DNA from: Tenuibacillus multivorans
GTDB lineage: Bacteria; Bacillota; Bacilli; Bacillales; Alkalibacillaceae
Direction of reading: 5' to 3'
Length of the DNA: 64,000 nucleotides
Assembly: GCF_900103915.1 (NCBI RefSeq)
Contig: NZ_FNIG01000002.1
Location: 80,608 to 144,607 of the forward strand
Every line of letters starts with the position of its first letter. Position 1 is the stretch's first letter. The notes under the pieces are model-generated. The model searched no databases, was not told where the DNA came from, and saw only the letters and a program-made list of their open reading frames with translations. The position numbers and the translations under genes are program-made. Below, piece by piece: positions 45,018 to 55,413 of the stretch.

Positions 45018-48000
45018 CTAGTTAAACACCATTTCTTCTGTCTCTTCCAATTTAACGGAAACGAGCTTAGAGACACCAGACTCTTGCATCGTAATACCGT
45101 ATAGGACATCAGCATTTTCCATGGTCCCTTTGCGGTGAGTAATCACGATGAATTGGGTATGCTCTGAAAATTCCTTAAGATATTTTCCGAAGCGAATGAC
45201 ATTGGCTTCATCAAGAGCCGCCTCTACCTCATCTAAGACACAAAATGGTACAGGTCTTACCCTTAAAATCGCAAATAGTAGTGCTATGGCAGTCAGGGCA
45301 CGTTCACCACCAGATAATAGGCTTAAATTTTGGAGTTTTTTCCCTGGTGGCTGCGCGATAATATCGACACCTGTTTCAAGTAAATCGTCGGGATTCGTTA
45401 ATTTCAATTCAGCTCGTCCTCCACCGAATAATTCCTTAAATACTATAGAAAACTGCTTTTGAATCTGTTCAAAGGTTTCGCTGAATTTGCGAATCATTTC
45501 ATCGTCCATTTCTTGAATAATCGAATGGAGTGTCGCCTTAGCCTCGAGTAAGTCCTCTTGTTGTTCACTTAAAAACTGATGACGCTCTTGAATTCGTTCA
45601 TACTCTTCAATCGAACCTAGGTTAACCGTACCGAGTTCATCAATAGAGCGTTTAATTAATTTAACATTTTCACGCGCTTCATCAATTTCTTCGGTTAAAC
45701 CGTAATCGGCTTTCGCCTTTTCAAAGGTTAACATATATTCTTCACTTAGACGATTCAATCTATTTTCAAGATCGACGTCTAGTCGGTTTGCTTTTACTTC
45801 TAGTTGTTGAAGGTGATTACTTTGTTGTTCATACAATCTATTTCTTTCTTTTAATTCCCGTTCTAAGTCCTCGCGTGATTGAGCAAGGTTATTCCGCTTT
45901 TCTTTGTTTTGCTCTAATTGATCATTGATGTGCGTTAAAGTCGTTCGAGTATCTGTAATCTCTTGAGAAAGCTCATCAATTGTTTTTGAATTTTGATGTG
46001 ATTCTTCGAGCTTTTGAAGTTCTTCTTCTAACTGCGTTTTAACGCCACGAGCTTCATTTAAATCTCCTTGAACTTGCTCTAGACGTTCCTTTTGATTTCG
46101 AACGTCACTCTCTTGCTCAGCTAAACGAATTTGCATATGGTTTAAACGTTCTTTATGCTTTTCAACGGTTTCTTTAAAATTAGACTGATTAGAGGTTAGA
46201 TGATCAATTTCATGTTTATGTTTGTCAGCTTGTTCATCCTGACCCTCTAATTTTCGAGTAATCGTCTCAAGCTCTTGTTTTAATTGATTGATTTCTTCAT
46301 TGTATTGGCTATTTTCCTGATCATAGACAGCTAATTGATCATTGATATTTGAAAAACGAGCCTGTAAAGATTGATAGCCTTCTTTTACCATTTGATATTT
46401 TTCATTAAAATCGTCTTTGTCCTGTTGTTTAGATCGAATCGTTTGCTGTAAATCATTACTTTTTTGTTTCTTGTCATTTAATTGTTGTTCAAACTGTTGG
46501 CTCTTCTTTTCATAATCAGTTAGCTTAGTCTTGATTTCTTTAAGCTCTTGCTCTCGTGTAAAGAGTGAGGTTTGATTAGAGCGCTTTTTAGCACCACCAC
46601 TCATCGATCCACCTGGATTAACGATGTCCCCTTCCAAGGTGACAATACGGAAACGATGACGTGAGAGTTTCGCCAATTCATTAGCATCTTTTAACGTTCT
46701 AGAAATAATCACGTTTCCTAATAAGTTTTGAACAATGGCGTGATATTGGTTATCGTATTGAACTAAATCAGATGCCACACCAATAAACCCTGAGTGGTCT
46801 TTAATCTGTTGGTTAGTATTCGAGTCAATTGAACGTGATTTGATCGTTGTTAAAGGTAAAAATGTCGCTCGTCCATTATTTGTCTGTTTAAGCCACTTAA
46901 TCGATTGTCTTGCATCCTGGTCAGTGCTTACGACAATGTGCTGAGCCTGTCCGCCTAATGCGGTTTCCATCGCGGTTACATAGTCATTCGGTATATTCAC
47001 TAATTGAGCTACTGCCCCGTGAATACCGCTAACTTTACCTCTTTCTTTCGCCTGGAGTAATGATTTAACACCATAGAAAAAACCACTGTATGAGTCTTTC
47101 ATATCCTCAAGCATTTCCTTTTTAGAACGGAGCTGCTCGATGATACGATAGCCTTTCTGTAGCTTTTCTTCATCTTCTCGAATTTTACTAAATAATTGCT
47201 CATATTCTGATTGTAGCTTATAAATATCCTCGTCAATAGATTGGATATGATCATCTAATTGAACTTTTTCTTTTGCTTGTAATTCTTGGTCTTTTTCTAA
47301 CGATTGTCGTTCTTCTATTAATTGTTCAAAACGTTCGTCTAGGCGCTGTTTCCTTAGCTGCGTTTGTTCGATTTGTTTTTCGATTGATGATTTCTCATTA
47401 CGATTGGCGGCTTGGTCGTTTAACAGATCAATATATTCCGCTTTAAGTGACTCTATTTTTTCTTCGATATCAACGCCTGAGTTTTCAATTTCTTGCTTGA
47501 TTTGATTAATCGATTCTTTCGTTTCATGACGCGATTCTTCTAATAGCTGTAAGCGTTTGTCGTGATCTTCATAATCCCATTCATATTGATCAATATGATT
47601 TTGACTTTCTTTTATATCGTTTGTTAATTTATCTCTACTTTCATCAAAATGCTTTAACCGCTCGACTAAAACATTTTTTTGCCCATCTAACTGTTCGATC
47701 TGTTGGGTTAGATTTAATTTTTCTTCTTGTAGTTGATTAACTTTCGTATCTAATGCTTGAACTTGTTGTCCGATTTCTTCAACATTAGATTCGTCTTTTT
47801 GTATCGCAGTCTTTTCTTGCATTAATTGCTCTTTTAATTGATCAATTTGCTCTAAAAGACTTTCCCAATCTGTATGTATATGTTCAATTTCGGTCACAAT
47901 TAAAGAAACTTCTTGTTGTTCAAGTTCCTCTTTCTTTTCTAAATACTCTTTAGCAACAGCGGCCTGTTCCTTTAACGGCTCTAACTGCCCTTCGATTTCA

Positions 48001-48587
48001 TGGATAATATCTTCAACTCTACTTAAGTTATCATCCGTTTCCGCTAATTTTTTTACGGCCTTCGATTTACGCTGTTTATATTTTAATACACCTGCCGCTT
48101 CTTCAAAAATAGAGCGTCGTTCTTCTGATTTAGAGCTTAAAATTTCCTCAACCTTACCTTGGCTGATAATCGAAAAAGCTTCTTTACCTAGCCCCGAATC
48201 CATGAATAAGTCAATAATATCCTTTAAACGGCATGGTTGTTTATTAATTAGATATTCACTTTCACCAGAACGATAAACACGTCTAGTGACCGCGACCTCT
48301 TCATAATCTATTGGCAAGCGTTGATCTTTATTATCCAAAGTTAATGTGACTTCTGCGACATTTAATGCACGCCTCGTCTCACTACCGGCAAAGATAATAT
48401 CCTCCATCTTGGCACCACGTAATGATTTTGCAGATTGTTCACCGAGTACCCAGCGAATCGCATCCGTAATATTGGATTTTCCACTTCCATTTGGTCCAAC
48501 AACGGCGGTTACACCGGAAACAAAATCTACAGTTATTCGTTCGGCGAATGATTTAAAGCCGACAGATTCTAGTTTTTTCAATAACAT
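45018..48587 (-). CDS. smc: Smc chromosome condensation ATPase
   Basis: Smc with ScpA and ScpB compacts and segregates the chromosome. The 1189-residue protein has the N-terminal Walker A GPNGSGKSNI, two long coiled coils (about 165-500 and 675-1030) around the hinge (SGIHGAVAQL to IVNPGGSMSGGA), and the C-terminal signature LSGGERALTAIALLFA with Walker B VPFCVLDEVEAALDE. It is full length and intact. It begins the smc-ftsY-ylxM-ffh cluster. Confidence 0.98.
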   Translation of the reverse strand: MLLKKLESVGFKSFAERITVDFVSGVTAVVGPNGSGKSNITDAIRWVLGEQSAKSLRGAKMEDIIFAGSETRRALNVAEVTLTLDNKDQRLPIDYEEVAVTRRVYRSGESEYLINKQPCRLKDIIDLFMDSGLGKEAFSIISQGKVEEILSSKSEERRSIFEEAAGVLKYKQRKSKAVKKLAETDDNLSRVEDIIHEIEGQLEPLKEQAAVAKEYLEKKEELEQQEVSLIVTEIEHIHTDWESLLEQIDQLKEQLMQEKTAIQKDESNVEEIGQQVQALDTKVNQLQEEKLNLTQQIEQLDGQKNVLVERLKHFDESRDKLTNDIKESQNHIDQYEWDYEDHDKRLQLLEESRHETKESINQIKQEIENSGVDIEEKIESLKAEYIDLLNDQAANRNEKSSIEKQIEQTQLRKQRLDERFEQLIEERQSLEKDQELQAKEKVQLDDHIQSIDEDIYKLQSEYEQLFSKIREDEEKLQKGYRIIEQLRSKKEMLEDMKDSYSGFFYGVKSLLQAKERGKVSGIHGAVAQLVNIPNDYVTAMETALGGQAQHIVVSTDQDARQSIKWLKQTNNGRATFLPLTTIKSRSIDSNTNQQIKDHSGFIGVASDLVQYDNQYHAIVQNLLGNVIISRTLKDANELAKLSRHRFRIVTLEGDIVNPGGSMSGGAKKRSNQTSLFTREQELKEIKTKLTDYEKKSQQFEQQLNDKKQKSNDLQQTIRSKQQDKDDFNEKYQMVKEGYQSLQARFSNINDQLAVYDQENSQYNEEINQLKQELETITRKLEGQDEQADKHKHEIDHLTSNQSNFKETVEKHKERLNHMQIRLAEQESDVRNQKERLEQVQGDLNEARGVKTQLEEELQKLEESHQNSKTIDELSQEITDTRTTLTHINDQLEQNKEKRNNLAQSREDLERELKERNRLYEQQSNHLQQLEVKANRLDVDLENRLNRLSEEYMLTFEKAKADYGLTEEIDEARENVKLIKRSIDELGTVNLGSIEEYERIQERHQFLSEQQEDLLEAKATLHSIIQEMDDEMIRKFSETFEQIQKQFSIVFKELFGGGRAELKLTNPDDLLETGVDIIAQPPGKKLQNLSLLSGGERALTAIALLFAILRVRPVPFCVLDEVEAALDEANVIRFGKYLKEFSEHTQFIVITHRKGTMENADVLYGITMQESGVSKLVSVKLEETEEMVFN

Positions 48588-48699
48588 ATGTAAACACCTA
48601 CTTATTTCTTCCGTTCAGAACTTAACATTTGAACTTTTTTATTTTATCATAAAAACAGTGACTGAAGAAGGTTACAATAATAAACATAGGAGTGTTTTG

Positions 48700-48927
48700 A
48701 TGAATTTAAACGAAGCGACAGAAGAAAACTTGAAATATATCATCGATGAAATGTCGAAGCAACTACAAGTCCTTAACCCAACGATCCTGGACCCTGAGAA
48801 ATTCCATTTGGATAACTATCATAACATTAAGCAATTATACGATATGGTTCAAGGTAAAGATCAAATTAGTGTTCCTGAAATCCATGCCATTATAGATGAA
48901 TTGAAAAAATACCGAATTCAAGATTAA
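48700..48927 (+). CDS. DUF1128 family protein (YfkK-like)
   Basis: A 75-residue acidic helical protein, one of very few plus-strand genes here. The pattern (EENLKYIIDEMSKQLQVLNPTIL in segments, LYDMVQGKDQISVPEIHAIIDEL) matches the DUF1128 family, whose B. subtilis member is YfkK, of unknown function. AGGAG at 48688-48692 lies 7 bases before the ATG and an intrinsic terminator follows. It interrupts the usual rnc-smc adjacency. An in-frame longer reading reaches back into smc and has no support. Confidence 0.85.
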   Translation: MNLNEATEENLKYIIDEMSKQLQVLNPTILDPEKFHLDNYHNIKQLYDMVQGKDQISVPEIHAIIDELKKYRIQD

Positions 48928-48931
48928 GGTT

Positions 48932-48967
48932 GAACCCCTTTGCTCTTCTAAACAAAGGGGTTCTTTT
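48932..48967 (+). terminator. Terminator after the DUF1128 gene
   Basis: GAACCCCTTTG pairs with CAAAGGGGTTC (48932-48963) around a 10-base loop and is followed by TTTT. It overlaps the 3' end of rnc on the opposite strand. Confidence 0.85.
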
Positions 48968-49640
48968 AATACTCCTTTAATGCCTTTTGAGCGGCATGCT
49001 GCTCAGCCTCTTTTTTAGTCCGTCCCTGTCCTTCACCTTTCTCAATCTCATTGACATACACTTTCGCTACAAATTGTCGGTCGTGAGCTGGGCCAATCTC
49101 GTCTACGATCTCGTAATGCACCTGTTGCCCATCCTGCTGCACCATTTCTTGAAGTTTTGTCTTATAATCCATCGCATGTGAAAAAGCACCTGGTTCTATG
49201 TTCGGAAACATAAACTGTGATAAAAACTCTATAACGGTATCGAAGCCTTGGTCTAAATAGATTGCCCCGATTAAAGCTTCATAGGCATCGGCTAATAGTG
49301 ATGGTCGTTCCCTACCACCAGACTTTTCTTCACCTTTACCTAGTAGAAGGTATTCATTCAAACCAATACTTTTTGCAAATTGTTCTAAGGAAGGCTCGCA
49401 CACAATATTAGCTCGAAATTTCGTTAACTCCCCTTCACTCATGTCAACATATTGTCGGTATAAATGTTGGGAAACGGCAAGCTCTAATACAGCATCACCC
49501 AAAAATTCTAATCGCTCATTATCGTCTAGACCTTGATTTCGATGCTCATTTACATACGATGTATGCATAAATGCTTGTTTCAATAAATCATCATGCTTAA
49601 ATTGGATATTAATATCGTTTTGTAATTGTTTAAAGTCCAT
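48966..49640 (-). CDS. rnc: Ribonuclease III
   Basis: RNase III cleaves double-stranded RNA, including rRNA precursors. The 224-residue protein has the catalytic signature [14 protein letters not shown], a second acidic site ([18 protein letters not shown]), and a C-terminal dsRNA-binding domain ([40 protein letters not shown]). It follows acpP as in B. subtilis. Confidence 0.96.
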   Translation of the reverse strand: MDFKQLQNDINIQFKHDDLLKQAFMHTSYVNEHRNQGLDDNERLEFLGDAVLELAVSQHLYRQYVDMSEGELTKFRANIVCEPSLEQFAKSIGLNEYLLLGKGEEKSGGRERPSLLADAYEALIGAIYLDQGFDTVIEFLSQFMFPNIEPGAFSHAMDYKTKLQEMVQQDGQQVHYEIVDEIGPAHDRQFVAKVYVNEIEKGEGQGRTKKEAEQHAAQKALKEY

Positions 49641-49672
49641 ATCATCACCTATTCATTAATTAAGAAAGATGA

Positions 49673-49694
49673 GGATGGCCTAATAAAGCCATCC
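49673..49694 (-). terminator. Putative terminator after acpP
   Basis: Minus-strand RNA pairs GGATGGC with GCCATCC around an 8-base loop, then TCATCTTTCTTAATT. The U-tract is imperfect, so readthrough into rnc is likely. Confidence 0.6.
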
Positions 49695-49710
49695 CCTTTT
49701 TATTCATTAG

Positions 49711-49947
49711 TTACTGGTTGCTGTTTATGTAATTAACAGCATCCCCTACTGTTTGAATTTTTTCTGCATCCTCATCAGAGATTTCCATATCAAACTCATC
49801 TTCTAATTCCATAACTAATTCTACAACATCTAATGAATCCGCTTCTAAATCATCTTTGAAAGAAGCTTCTTCTGTTACTTTTGCTTCGTCTACATCTAAA
49901 CGTTCAACAATAATTTCTTTAATACGGTCAAAAGTTTCTTGTGCCAT
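49711..49947 (-). CDS. acpP: Acyl carrier protein
   Basis: ACP carries growing acyl chains in fatty acid synthesis. The 78-residue acidic protein has the phosphopantetheine site Ser38 in [14 protein letters not shown] start at ATG 49947 (MAQETF), 8 bases after GGAGG; a reading with three more residues is not supported. It is the last gene of the fapR-plsX-fabD-fabG-acpP cluster. Confidence 0.97.
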   Translation of the reverse strand: MAQETFDRIKEIIVERLDVDEAKVTEEASFKDDLEADSLDVVELVMELEDEFDMEISDEDAEKIQTVGDAVNYINSNQ

Positions 49948-50030
49948 ACCTTTCACCTCCCTTCAAAGACGTATGTTTATATTGAATCATGCCTCTTTTT
50001 TTTGAGACAGAAACACATGTGTTTAAAAAA

Positions 50031-50771
50031 TCACATCACCATGCCACCGTCAACATGAATGGTTTGCCCGGTAATATAGTCTGAATCATTAGAAGCTAAA
50101 AATCTAACGGCACGAGCGACGTCCTCAACTTCACCTAATCGGTTTAATGGAATTAAATCATACATCCCTTGTTTAGCCTCATCTGATAATTCATCCGTCA
50201 TATCAGTCGAAATGAATCCTGGCGCTACCGCATTGACATTAATATGACGTGATGCAAGCTCTTTTGCAACTGATTTTGTCATGCCAATAACACCTGCTTT
50301 GGCGGCTACATAATTCGTTTGCCCCGGATTTCCGGATACCCCTACAACTGATGTCAAGTTAATAATTTTACCGCCTCGCTGCTTCATCATCGGTCTTGTC
50401 ACTGCTTTGATACAGTTAAAGACTCCTTTTAAATTCGTATTAATAACATCATCAAATTCGCTTTCTTTCATACGCATTAACAAATTATCTCTTGTAATAC
50501 CTGCATTGTTGACCAAAATATCAATTGAACCAAATTGTTCAGTCGTCTCTTTCACAAGCTGTTTAACATTATCTACTTCAGATACATTAGCTTGAATAGC
50601 AATTGCCTTTTGCCCTAATTCCTCGATTTCTTTAACAACTGCATCTGCTCGACTTTTACTGCCTGCATAGTTGACAACGACATTAGCACCGTTTTGAGCT
50701 AATTCTAATGCAATAGCTCGTCCAATACCACGAGAGGCACCTGTTACCAGCGCAACCTTTCCTTCTAACAT
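50031..50771 (-). CDS. fabG: 3-oxoacyl-ACP reductase FabG
   Basis: FabG reduces 3-oxoacyl-ACP with NADPH. The 246-residue short-chain dehydrogenase has the cofactor motif [22 protein letters not shown], the catalytic Ser in [14 protein letters not shown] and Tyr/Lys in [11 protein letters not shown]. It follows fabD by 4 bases. Confidence 0.97.
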   Translation of the reverse strand: MLEGKVALVTGASRGIGRAIALELAQNGANVVVNYAGSKSRADAVVKEIEELGQKAIAIQANVSEVDNVKQLVKETTEQFGSIDILVNNAGITRDNLLMRMKESEFDDVINTNLKGVFNCIKAVTRPMMKQRGGKIINLTSVVGVSGNPGQTNYVAAKAGVIGMTKSVAKELASRHINVNAVAPGFISTDMTDELSDEAKQGMYDLIPLNRLGEVEDVARAVRFLASNDSDYITGQTIHVDGGMVM

Positions 50772-50775
50772 TCCA

Positions 50776-51717
50776 TTATTCCTCCTTCACCCATTTTATA
50801 AAACTATCTATGGCGTCAACTTGATTAAGTGTGAATACCTTGGCTCTACGATGTACTTTTTTCACTAATCCTGATAATACTTTTCCACTACCAACTTCAA
50901 CAAATGCATCAACATTGGCTTTTAACATATTTTGAATCGTTTGTGTAAACTGTACTGGAGAATAGAGCTGTTCTATGAGTAATTGTTCAATTTGATTGGC
51001 ATCAGTTACAGCTTGTGCTGTTACATTAGCATAGACTGGAACTTGAGCATCACGAATCCGAATCGTTGATAATTCATTTTTAAAATCATTACTAGCTTGT
51101 TTCATTAAATCTGAATGAAATGGGCCACTCACATTAAGCGGAATAACTCGCTTAGCCCCTTGTTCCTTTAACTCTTCTGAGGCCTTTTCAACCCCTTTAA
51201 CAGTTCCTGAAATAACAATTTGTCCTGGGCAATTGTAATTAGCCACATTCACAGTATCTCCACTCTTAGAGATGTCTTGAGTCACTCTTTCAATCGTTTC
51301 AGCGTCAGAACCTAACACCGCTGCCATCGTACCTTGTCCGGTTGGTACCGCCTTCTCCATAGTTTTACCACGTTTATGTACTAATGAAATGGCATCTTCA
51401 AACGATAGAGACTGGGCTGCATAAAGGGCACTGTATTCACCTAAACTATGCCCCGCAACCATATCCGGTTTAATCCCATGTTCTTGGAGTAGATTAAATA
51501 CGGCTACACTGTTTAATAATAAAGCAGGCTGTGCGTTCTCCGTTTTAGTTAACTCATCGTCAGGTCCATTTAACATTAAATCACTTAATTTATAACCTAA
51601 AACTTCATCTGCTTGGTGATATAACTGTTTAACCGATTCATATTGGTCATAAAAATCCTGACCCATACCGATACTTTGTGAGCCTTGACCTGGGAATAGG
51701 AATGCTAATTTTTTCAT
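50776..51717 (-). CDS. fabD: Malonyl-CoA:ACP transacylase FabD
   Basis: FabD loads malonyl units onto ACP. The 313-residue protein has [13 protein letters not shown] near the N-terminus, the active serine in [10 protein letters not shown] and the histidine in GPFHSDLM. It is 2 bases from plsX and 4 from fabG. Confidence 0.97.
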   Translation of the reverse strand: MKKLAFLFPGQGSQSIGMGQDFYDQYESVKQLYHQADEVLGYKLSDLMLNGPDDELTKTENAQPALLLNSVAVFNLLQEHGIKPDMVAGHSLGEYSALYAAQSLSFEDAISLVHKRGKTMEKAVPTGQGTMAAVLGSDAETIERVTQDISKSGDTVNVANYNCPGQIVISGTVKGVEKASEELKEQGAKRVIPLNVSGPFHSDLMKQASNDFKNELSTIRIRDAQVPVYANVTAQAVTDANQIEQLLIEQLYSPVQFTQTIQNMLKANVDAFVEVGSGKVLSGLVKKVHRRAKVFTLNQVDAIDSFIKWVKEE

Positions 51718-51719
51718 TG

Positions 51720-52718
51720 TTACGCCTCCCGTTCTTGTAACGCTTTAACCTCTTTTTCAATCAAGCTAACAACATCAGCTTCTACTAAATGATATGTTTG
51801 TTTAATCGCATTAAAAATGGCTCTTTCATTTGATGAACCGTGCGCTTTAATAACCGGTGCACGGAGTCCAAATAAGCCTGCACCTCCGTATTCTGAATAA
51901 TCGAGTTGATCTTTTACACCTTTAAGATCTGACTTAACCATGGCTGCGGCTAGTTTAGTTTTCATGTTTTTCATAAAGGATTGTTTGATAATGGAGAATA
52001 AAGTTAAAGCCGTACCTTCAATTGATTTTAAAGCAATATTACCTGAAAAGCCGTCCGTTACGACAACATCAGCAACACCTTCTAATAAATCGCGTGCCTC
52101 TACATTGCCGACAAAATTTATCGGTGCTTGTTGTAATAACTGAAAAGCCTCTTTAACCGTATCTGACCCTTTTTGATCTTCAGTTCCAACGTTTAATAAA
52201 CCTACTCTCGGGTTGTTTATATTTCTGACATTTTCAACATAAATTGAACCCATAACAGCGTATTGCAATAGATGATTAGGTTTTGTTTCCACGTTGGCTC
52301 CAACATCGAGTAATAAAAAGCCTTTTCCATCCGTTGTTGGGAGCGTCGGACTCAATGCCGGGCGGTCAATCCCTTTAATACGTCCAACCTTAAATAACCC
52401 CGTACTCATTAACGCACCTGTATTACCTGCCGAAATACAAGCATCCGCTTCTTCATTCTTGACCGCTTCAGCCATTAAAACCATTGAAGCGTCTTTCTTT
52501 TTCCGAACGACACGAGAAGGCTCATCTGTATTCTCAACCTTTTCTGTCGTATGGTGTATATGAATACGCGGGTGCTTATCTAAATAAGAATTGATCTGTT
52601 CTCGATTTCCGAATAACGTCAATTCTAAATCATGATAATGATCAACTGCTAAGCTTGCTCCTTTAACAATAGCCTCTGGAGCATGATCTCCACCCATTGC
52701 ATCAATCGCTATTTTCAT
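51720..52718 (-). CDS. plsX: Phosphate acyltransferase PlsX
   Basis: PlsX converts acyl-ACP to acyl-phosphate, the substrate for PlsY in phospholipid synthesis, and FakA-derived acyl-phosphate feeds the same pool. The 332-residue protein begins [20 protein letters not shown] and has GNTGALMS and [16 protein letters not shown]. It follows fapR by about 18 bases and is a member of the FapR regulon in B. subtilis. Confidence 0.96.
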   Translation of the reverse strand: MKIAIDAMGGDHAPEAIVKGASLAVDHYHDLELTLFGNREQINSYLDKHPRIHIHHTTEKVENTDEPSRVVRKKKDASMVLMAEAVKNEEADACISAGNTGALMSTGLFKVGRIKGIDRPALSPTLPTTDGKGFLLLDVGANVETKPNHLLQYAVMGSIYVENVRNINNPRVGLLNVGTEDQKGSDTVKEAFQLLQQAPINFVGNVEARDLLEGVADVVVTDGFSGNIALKSIEGTALTLFSIIKQSFMKNMKTKLAAAMVKSDLKGVKDQLDYSEYGGAGLFGLRAPVIKAHGSSNERAIFNAIKQTYHLVEADVVSLIEKEVKALQEREA

Positions 52719-52736
52719 ATGACTCCACGACTCCTT

Positions 52737-53297
52737 TTAGTTTTCCGTTGTACGATACATATAAAATTTGCCTTCAAAAACAACCTCGTCATGGACGTAG
52801 CTTTTCACTTCGACAATCGTGCGGTTATGATCGTCTCCAACCACAGACGCTTTTGCTACAACTCGCTCGCCTACCTTTACGGGGCGTGTGAATTTAATCT
52901 TCACATTAGCGGTTAACGCTAATTCATCATTAATGACAGCAACAGCTAATGAATTGGCTTGAGCGAACAAATGATGTCCTCGGGCAATTTGATTTCTTGA
53001 AAAAACGTGCTCTTCTTTTATATCTAAAATTGAAATGGCTAAATTATCTAACTCTAAATTCACAACTTCCCCGATCACCTCATCGATCGGTAAAGCTCGA
53101 ACTTCTTCGTTCCAATTTTTATGGGCAACGTGTTTAATTCGTTCGCGCAATTCTGGAATTGACAGTTCAAGTCGATCCAAGCGTATCGTTTGAATACTAA
53201 CACCAAATTTATTTGATAATTCTTCATCGGTTATAAATGGTGTCTCTTCTATCATTTCTTGTAATTTTTCTTGTCTTTGCTTTTTCTTTAATTTCAT
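52737..53297 (-). CDS. fapR: FapR, malonyl-CoA-responsive repressor of lipid synthesis
   Basis: FapR represses fatty acid and phospholipid genes and is released by malonyl-CoA. The 186-residue protein has an N-terminal HTH ([20 protein letters not shown]) and a hot-dog effector domain ([32 protein letters not shown]). I start at ATG 53297 ([10 protein letters not shown]), which matches the family; four extra upstream residues are possible. It heads the cluster and has its own operator overlapping the transcription start. Confidence 0.95.
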   Translation of the reverse strand: MKLKKKQRQEKLQEMIEETPFITDEELSNKFGVSIQTIRLDRLELSIPELRERIKHVAHKNWNEEVRALPIDEVIGEVVNLELDNLAISILDIKEEHVFSRNQIARGHHLFAQANSLAVAVINDELALTANVKIKFTRPVKVGERVVAKASVVGDDHNRTIVEVKSYVHDEVVFEGKFYMYRTTEN

Positions 53298-53315
53298 TGT
53301 TAACACCATCCGCTA

Positions 53316-53332
53316 TTATGACTAGGTCCTAA
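53316..53332 (-). promoter_or_regulatory. FapR operator
   Basis: On the minus strand TTAGGACCTAGTCATAA agrees with the FapR consensus (TTAGTACCTAGTCTTAA) at 15 of 17 positions. It lies just downstream of the -10 box, where binding would block initiation, as in the known autoregulation. Confidence 0.85.
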
Positions 53333-53336
53333 TAGT

Positions 53337-53365
53337 AATATATAATACGTGAAAGCATCTTGCAA
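53337..53365 (-). promoter_or_regulatory. Sigma-A promoter of the fapR operon
   Basis: TTGCAA (53360-53365) and TATATT (53337-53342) are 17 bases apart on the minus strand. The -35 falls inside a small AAAGCAT/ATGCTTT hairpin after the recG stop. Confidence 0.7.
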
Positions 53366-53370
53366 TGCTT

Positions 53371-55407
53371 TTAATCGAAAATTCGCTCTTGAATTTTTGG
53401 ATCTGACTCAATCATTTCTCGTAACTTAACATATTCGGGATCTGTTTCAAGTAAGTTTTCACGCATAACCTGAACGGCATCACGGCGCGCAACTTCTAAT
53501 GCACGGTAATCATCTACGATATTGGCCACTTTAAACTCCGGCAAGCCGCTTTGTTTTTTACCGAAAAAATCACCCGGCCCTCTTATTTGTAGGTCATGTT
53601 CCGAAAGTGTAAATCCATCATTCGTTTCGGTCATGACACGCATCCGCTCTTTTCCAGTATCGCCCTTTGGATCGGCTAGTAAGATACAATAGCTTTGATC
53701 TTGACCTCGCCCAACCCGGCCGCGTAATTGGTGAAGCTGGGCTAACCCGAATCGTTCAGCATCATAAATGACCATAATCGTTGCATTCGGTACATTCACG
53801 CCAACTTCAACGACTGTTGTGGAAACGAGAACTTGGATCTCATTATCGGCATAATCACGCATGACGTCATCTTTTTCTTGTGAGGATAATCGTCCGTGCA
53901 TTAAACCAACCTGAATGTCTTGAGGCAACACACTTTGTAATTGCTCATAGACGTCAACCGCATTTTGTATATCAAGCTTGTCCGACTCTTCGATTAATGG
54001 ACAGATGACATAAGCCTGATGTCCGTTTTGTACTTCACTTATAATAAATTGATGAACGCGATCTAGCATATTTTCTTTCACCCAAAACGTATCAATTGCT
54101 TTTCGTCCTTTAGGCATTTCATCAATAATTGATACATCCATATCCCCAAAGGATGTAATCGATAACGTTCTTGGAATTGGCGTAGCTGTCATAAATAATA
54201 CGTCAGGGTGTATTCCCTTATCTCTTAATGTTTTACGTTGTTCAACACCGAAACGATGCTGCTCGTCCACAATGACAAGTCCTATATCGTTAAAAACGGT
54301 ATCTTCCTGTATTAATGCGTGAGTTCCAACGACAAGATCGACTTCACCTTTTTCAATTCGTTCTAATTTTTCCTCACGTTTTTTCCCTTTGATCGACCCT
54401 GTCAATAGTTCGATGTTTAATAACTCGCCAAATAATTCCTTTAATGATTGTTCATGCTGTTCTGCTAAAATTTCAGTCGGCACCATTAAAGCACCTTGTT
54501 GTCCGGCTAAATGCGTTGCATACAAGGCGATGGCTGCCACAACTGTTTTACCTGAACCTACGTCCCCTTGAAGTAAACGATTCATGTGTGCCTGGCTTCT
54601 TAAATCATCTAGAATCTCTTCTAATACTCTTTTTTGACTGTCGGTTAAGTCAAAGGACAATCGACTGATAAATGCCTTAATTTTTTCTTGGTCAAACGTT
54701 TTTGATATACCTTCTGACTTCTTTTTATTATGCGCTTTAATCCACTGCATTTTTAATTGAAAAATAAATAACTCCTCAAATATAAAACGTCGTCTGGCAT
54801 GTTTCAGTACTGTTTTAGAAGAAGGCTGATGCAGACTTTTAATCGCCTGTTGTCGATTTGGTAATTTATAATCCGTTAAATATTTCTCAGGTAACATTTC
54901 TACTATTTCTTCTAATGATGATTTAATTGAATACGATACGAGTTTCTTAATTTGTTTGGTCGATAAATTGGCTCTTGTATGGTAAACAGGCTGAATCGTC
55001 TGATCTTCTTGAAAAGATTTGGGATGAAGCTGTTGAACTGTAAGCTGTAATCGGTGCATATCCCATTTTCCTGTTAGGGTTACCGATTCGCCACGTTTTA
55101 ATTTATCTTTTAAAAAGGCTTGATTAAAGAAAATCGCTTTAATGGCGACAACTCCGACTTGAACCGTACACGTCAGTCTTGATTTTTTCCGACCGAAATA
55201 GCTAACAGAAGGTTCAGACACAATCTCACCTTGAATCGTTGCGACTTCCTCATGATTAATTTCTTTTAACGGTTTTAATTCAAAGAAGTCATAACGAAAA
55301 GGAAAGTGGAAGAGTAGATCCCCCACTTTCGAAATGTTTAACAGAGCTAGTTGTTCTTTTGTTTTTTCACCAACACTTGGTATTGAATCAACTGGATCAT
55401 TAAACAA
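53371..55407 (-). CDS. recG: RecG ATP-dependent DNA helicase
   Basis: RecG remodels stalled replication forks and branched DNA. The 678-residue protein has the N-terminal wedge OB-fold domain, then helicase motifs: LLQGDVGSGKTVVAAI, the DEQH box (VDEQHRFGV), MTATPIPRT, and motif VI QLRGRVGRG. It is full length. It lies 6 bases after sdaAA, as in B. subtilis. Confidence 0.97.
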   Translation of the reverse strand: MFNDPVDSIPSVGEKTKEQLALLNISKVGDLLFHFPFRYDFFELKPLKEINHEEVATIQGEIVSEPSVSYFGRKKSRLTCTVQVGVVAIKAIFFNQAFLKDKLKRGESVTLTGKWDMHRLQLTVQQLHPKSFQEDQTIQPVYHTRANLSTKQIKKLVSYSIKSSLEEIVEMLPEKYLTDYKLPNRQQAIKSLHQPSSKTVLKHARRRFIFEELFIFQLKMQWIKAHNKKKSEGISKTFDQEKIKAFISRLSFDLTDSQKRVLEEILDDLRSQAHMNRLLQGDVGSGKTVVAAIALYATHLAGQQGALMVPTEILAEQHEQSLKELFGELLNIELLTGSIKGKKREEKLERIEKGEVDLVVGTHALIQEDTVFNDIGLVIVDEQHRFGVEQRKTLRDKGIHPDVLFMTATPIPRTLSITSFGDMDVSIIDEMPKGRKAIDTFWVKENMLDRVHQFIISEVQNGHQAYVICPLIEESDKLDIQNAVDVYEQLQSVLPQDIQVGLMHGRLSSQEKDDVMRDYADNEIQVLVSTTVVEVGVNVPNATIMVIYDAERFGLAQLHQLRGRVGRGQDQSYCILLADPKGDTGKERMRVMTETNDGFTLSEHDLQIRGPGDFFGKKQSGLPEFKVANIVDDYRALEVARRDAVQVMRENLLETDPEYVKLREMIESDPKIQERIFD

Positions 55408-55413
55408 AATTAA

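Noticed and set aside
48346-48699. Longer version of the DUF1128 protein reaching back into smc
   Set aside because: The extension is antisense to smc coding sequence; the internal ATG at 48700 has a good ribosome binding site and the family length.
50011-50024. Perfect palindrome AAACACATGTGTTT after the fabG stop
   Set aside because: Only 14 bases, no loop for a terminator and no known operator match; likely chance or a weak mRNA end.
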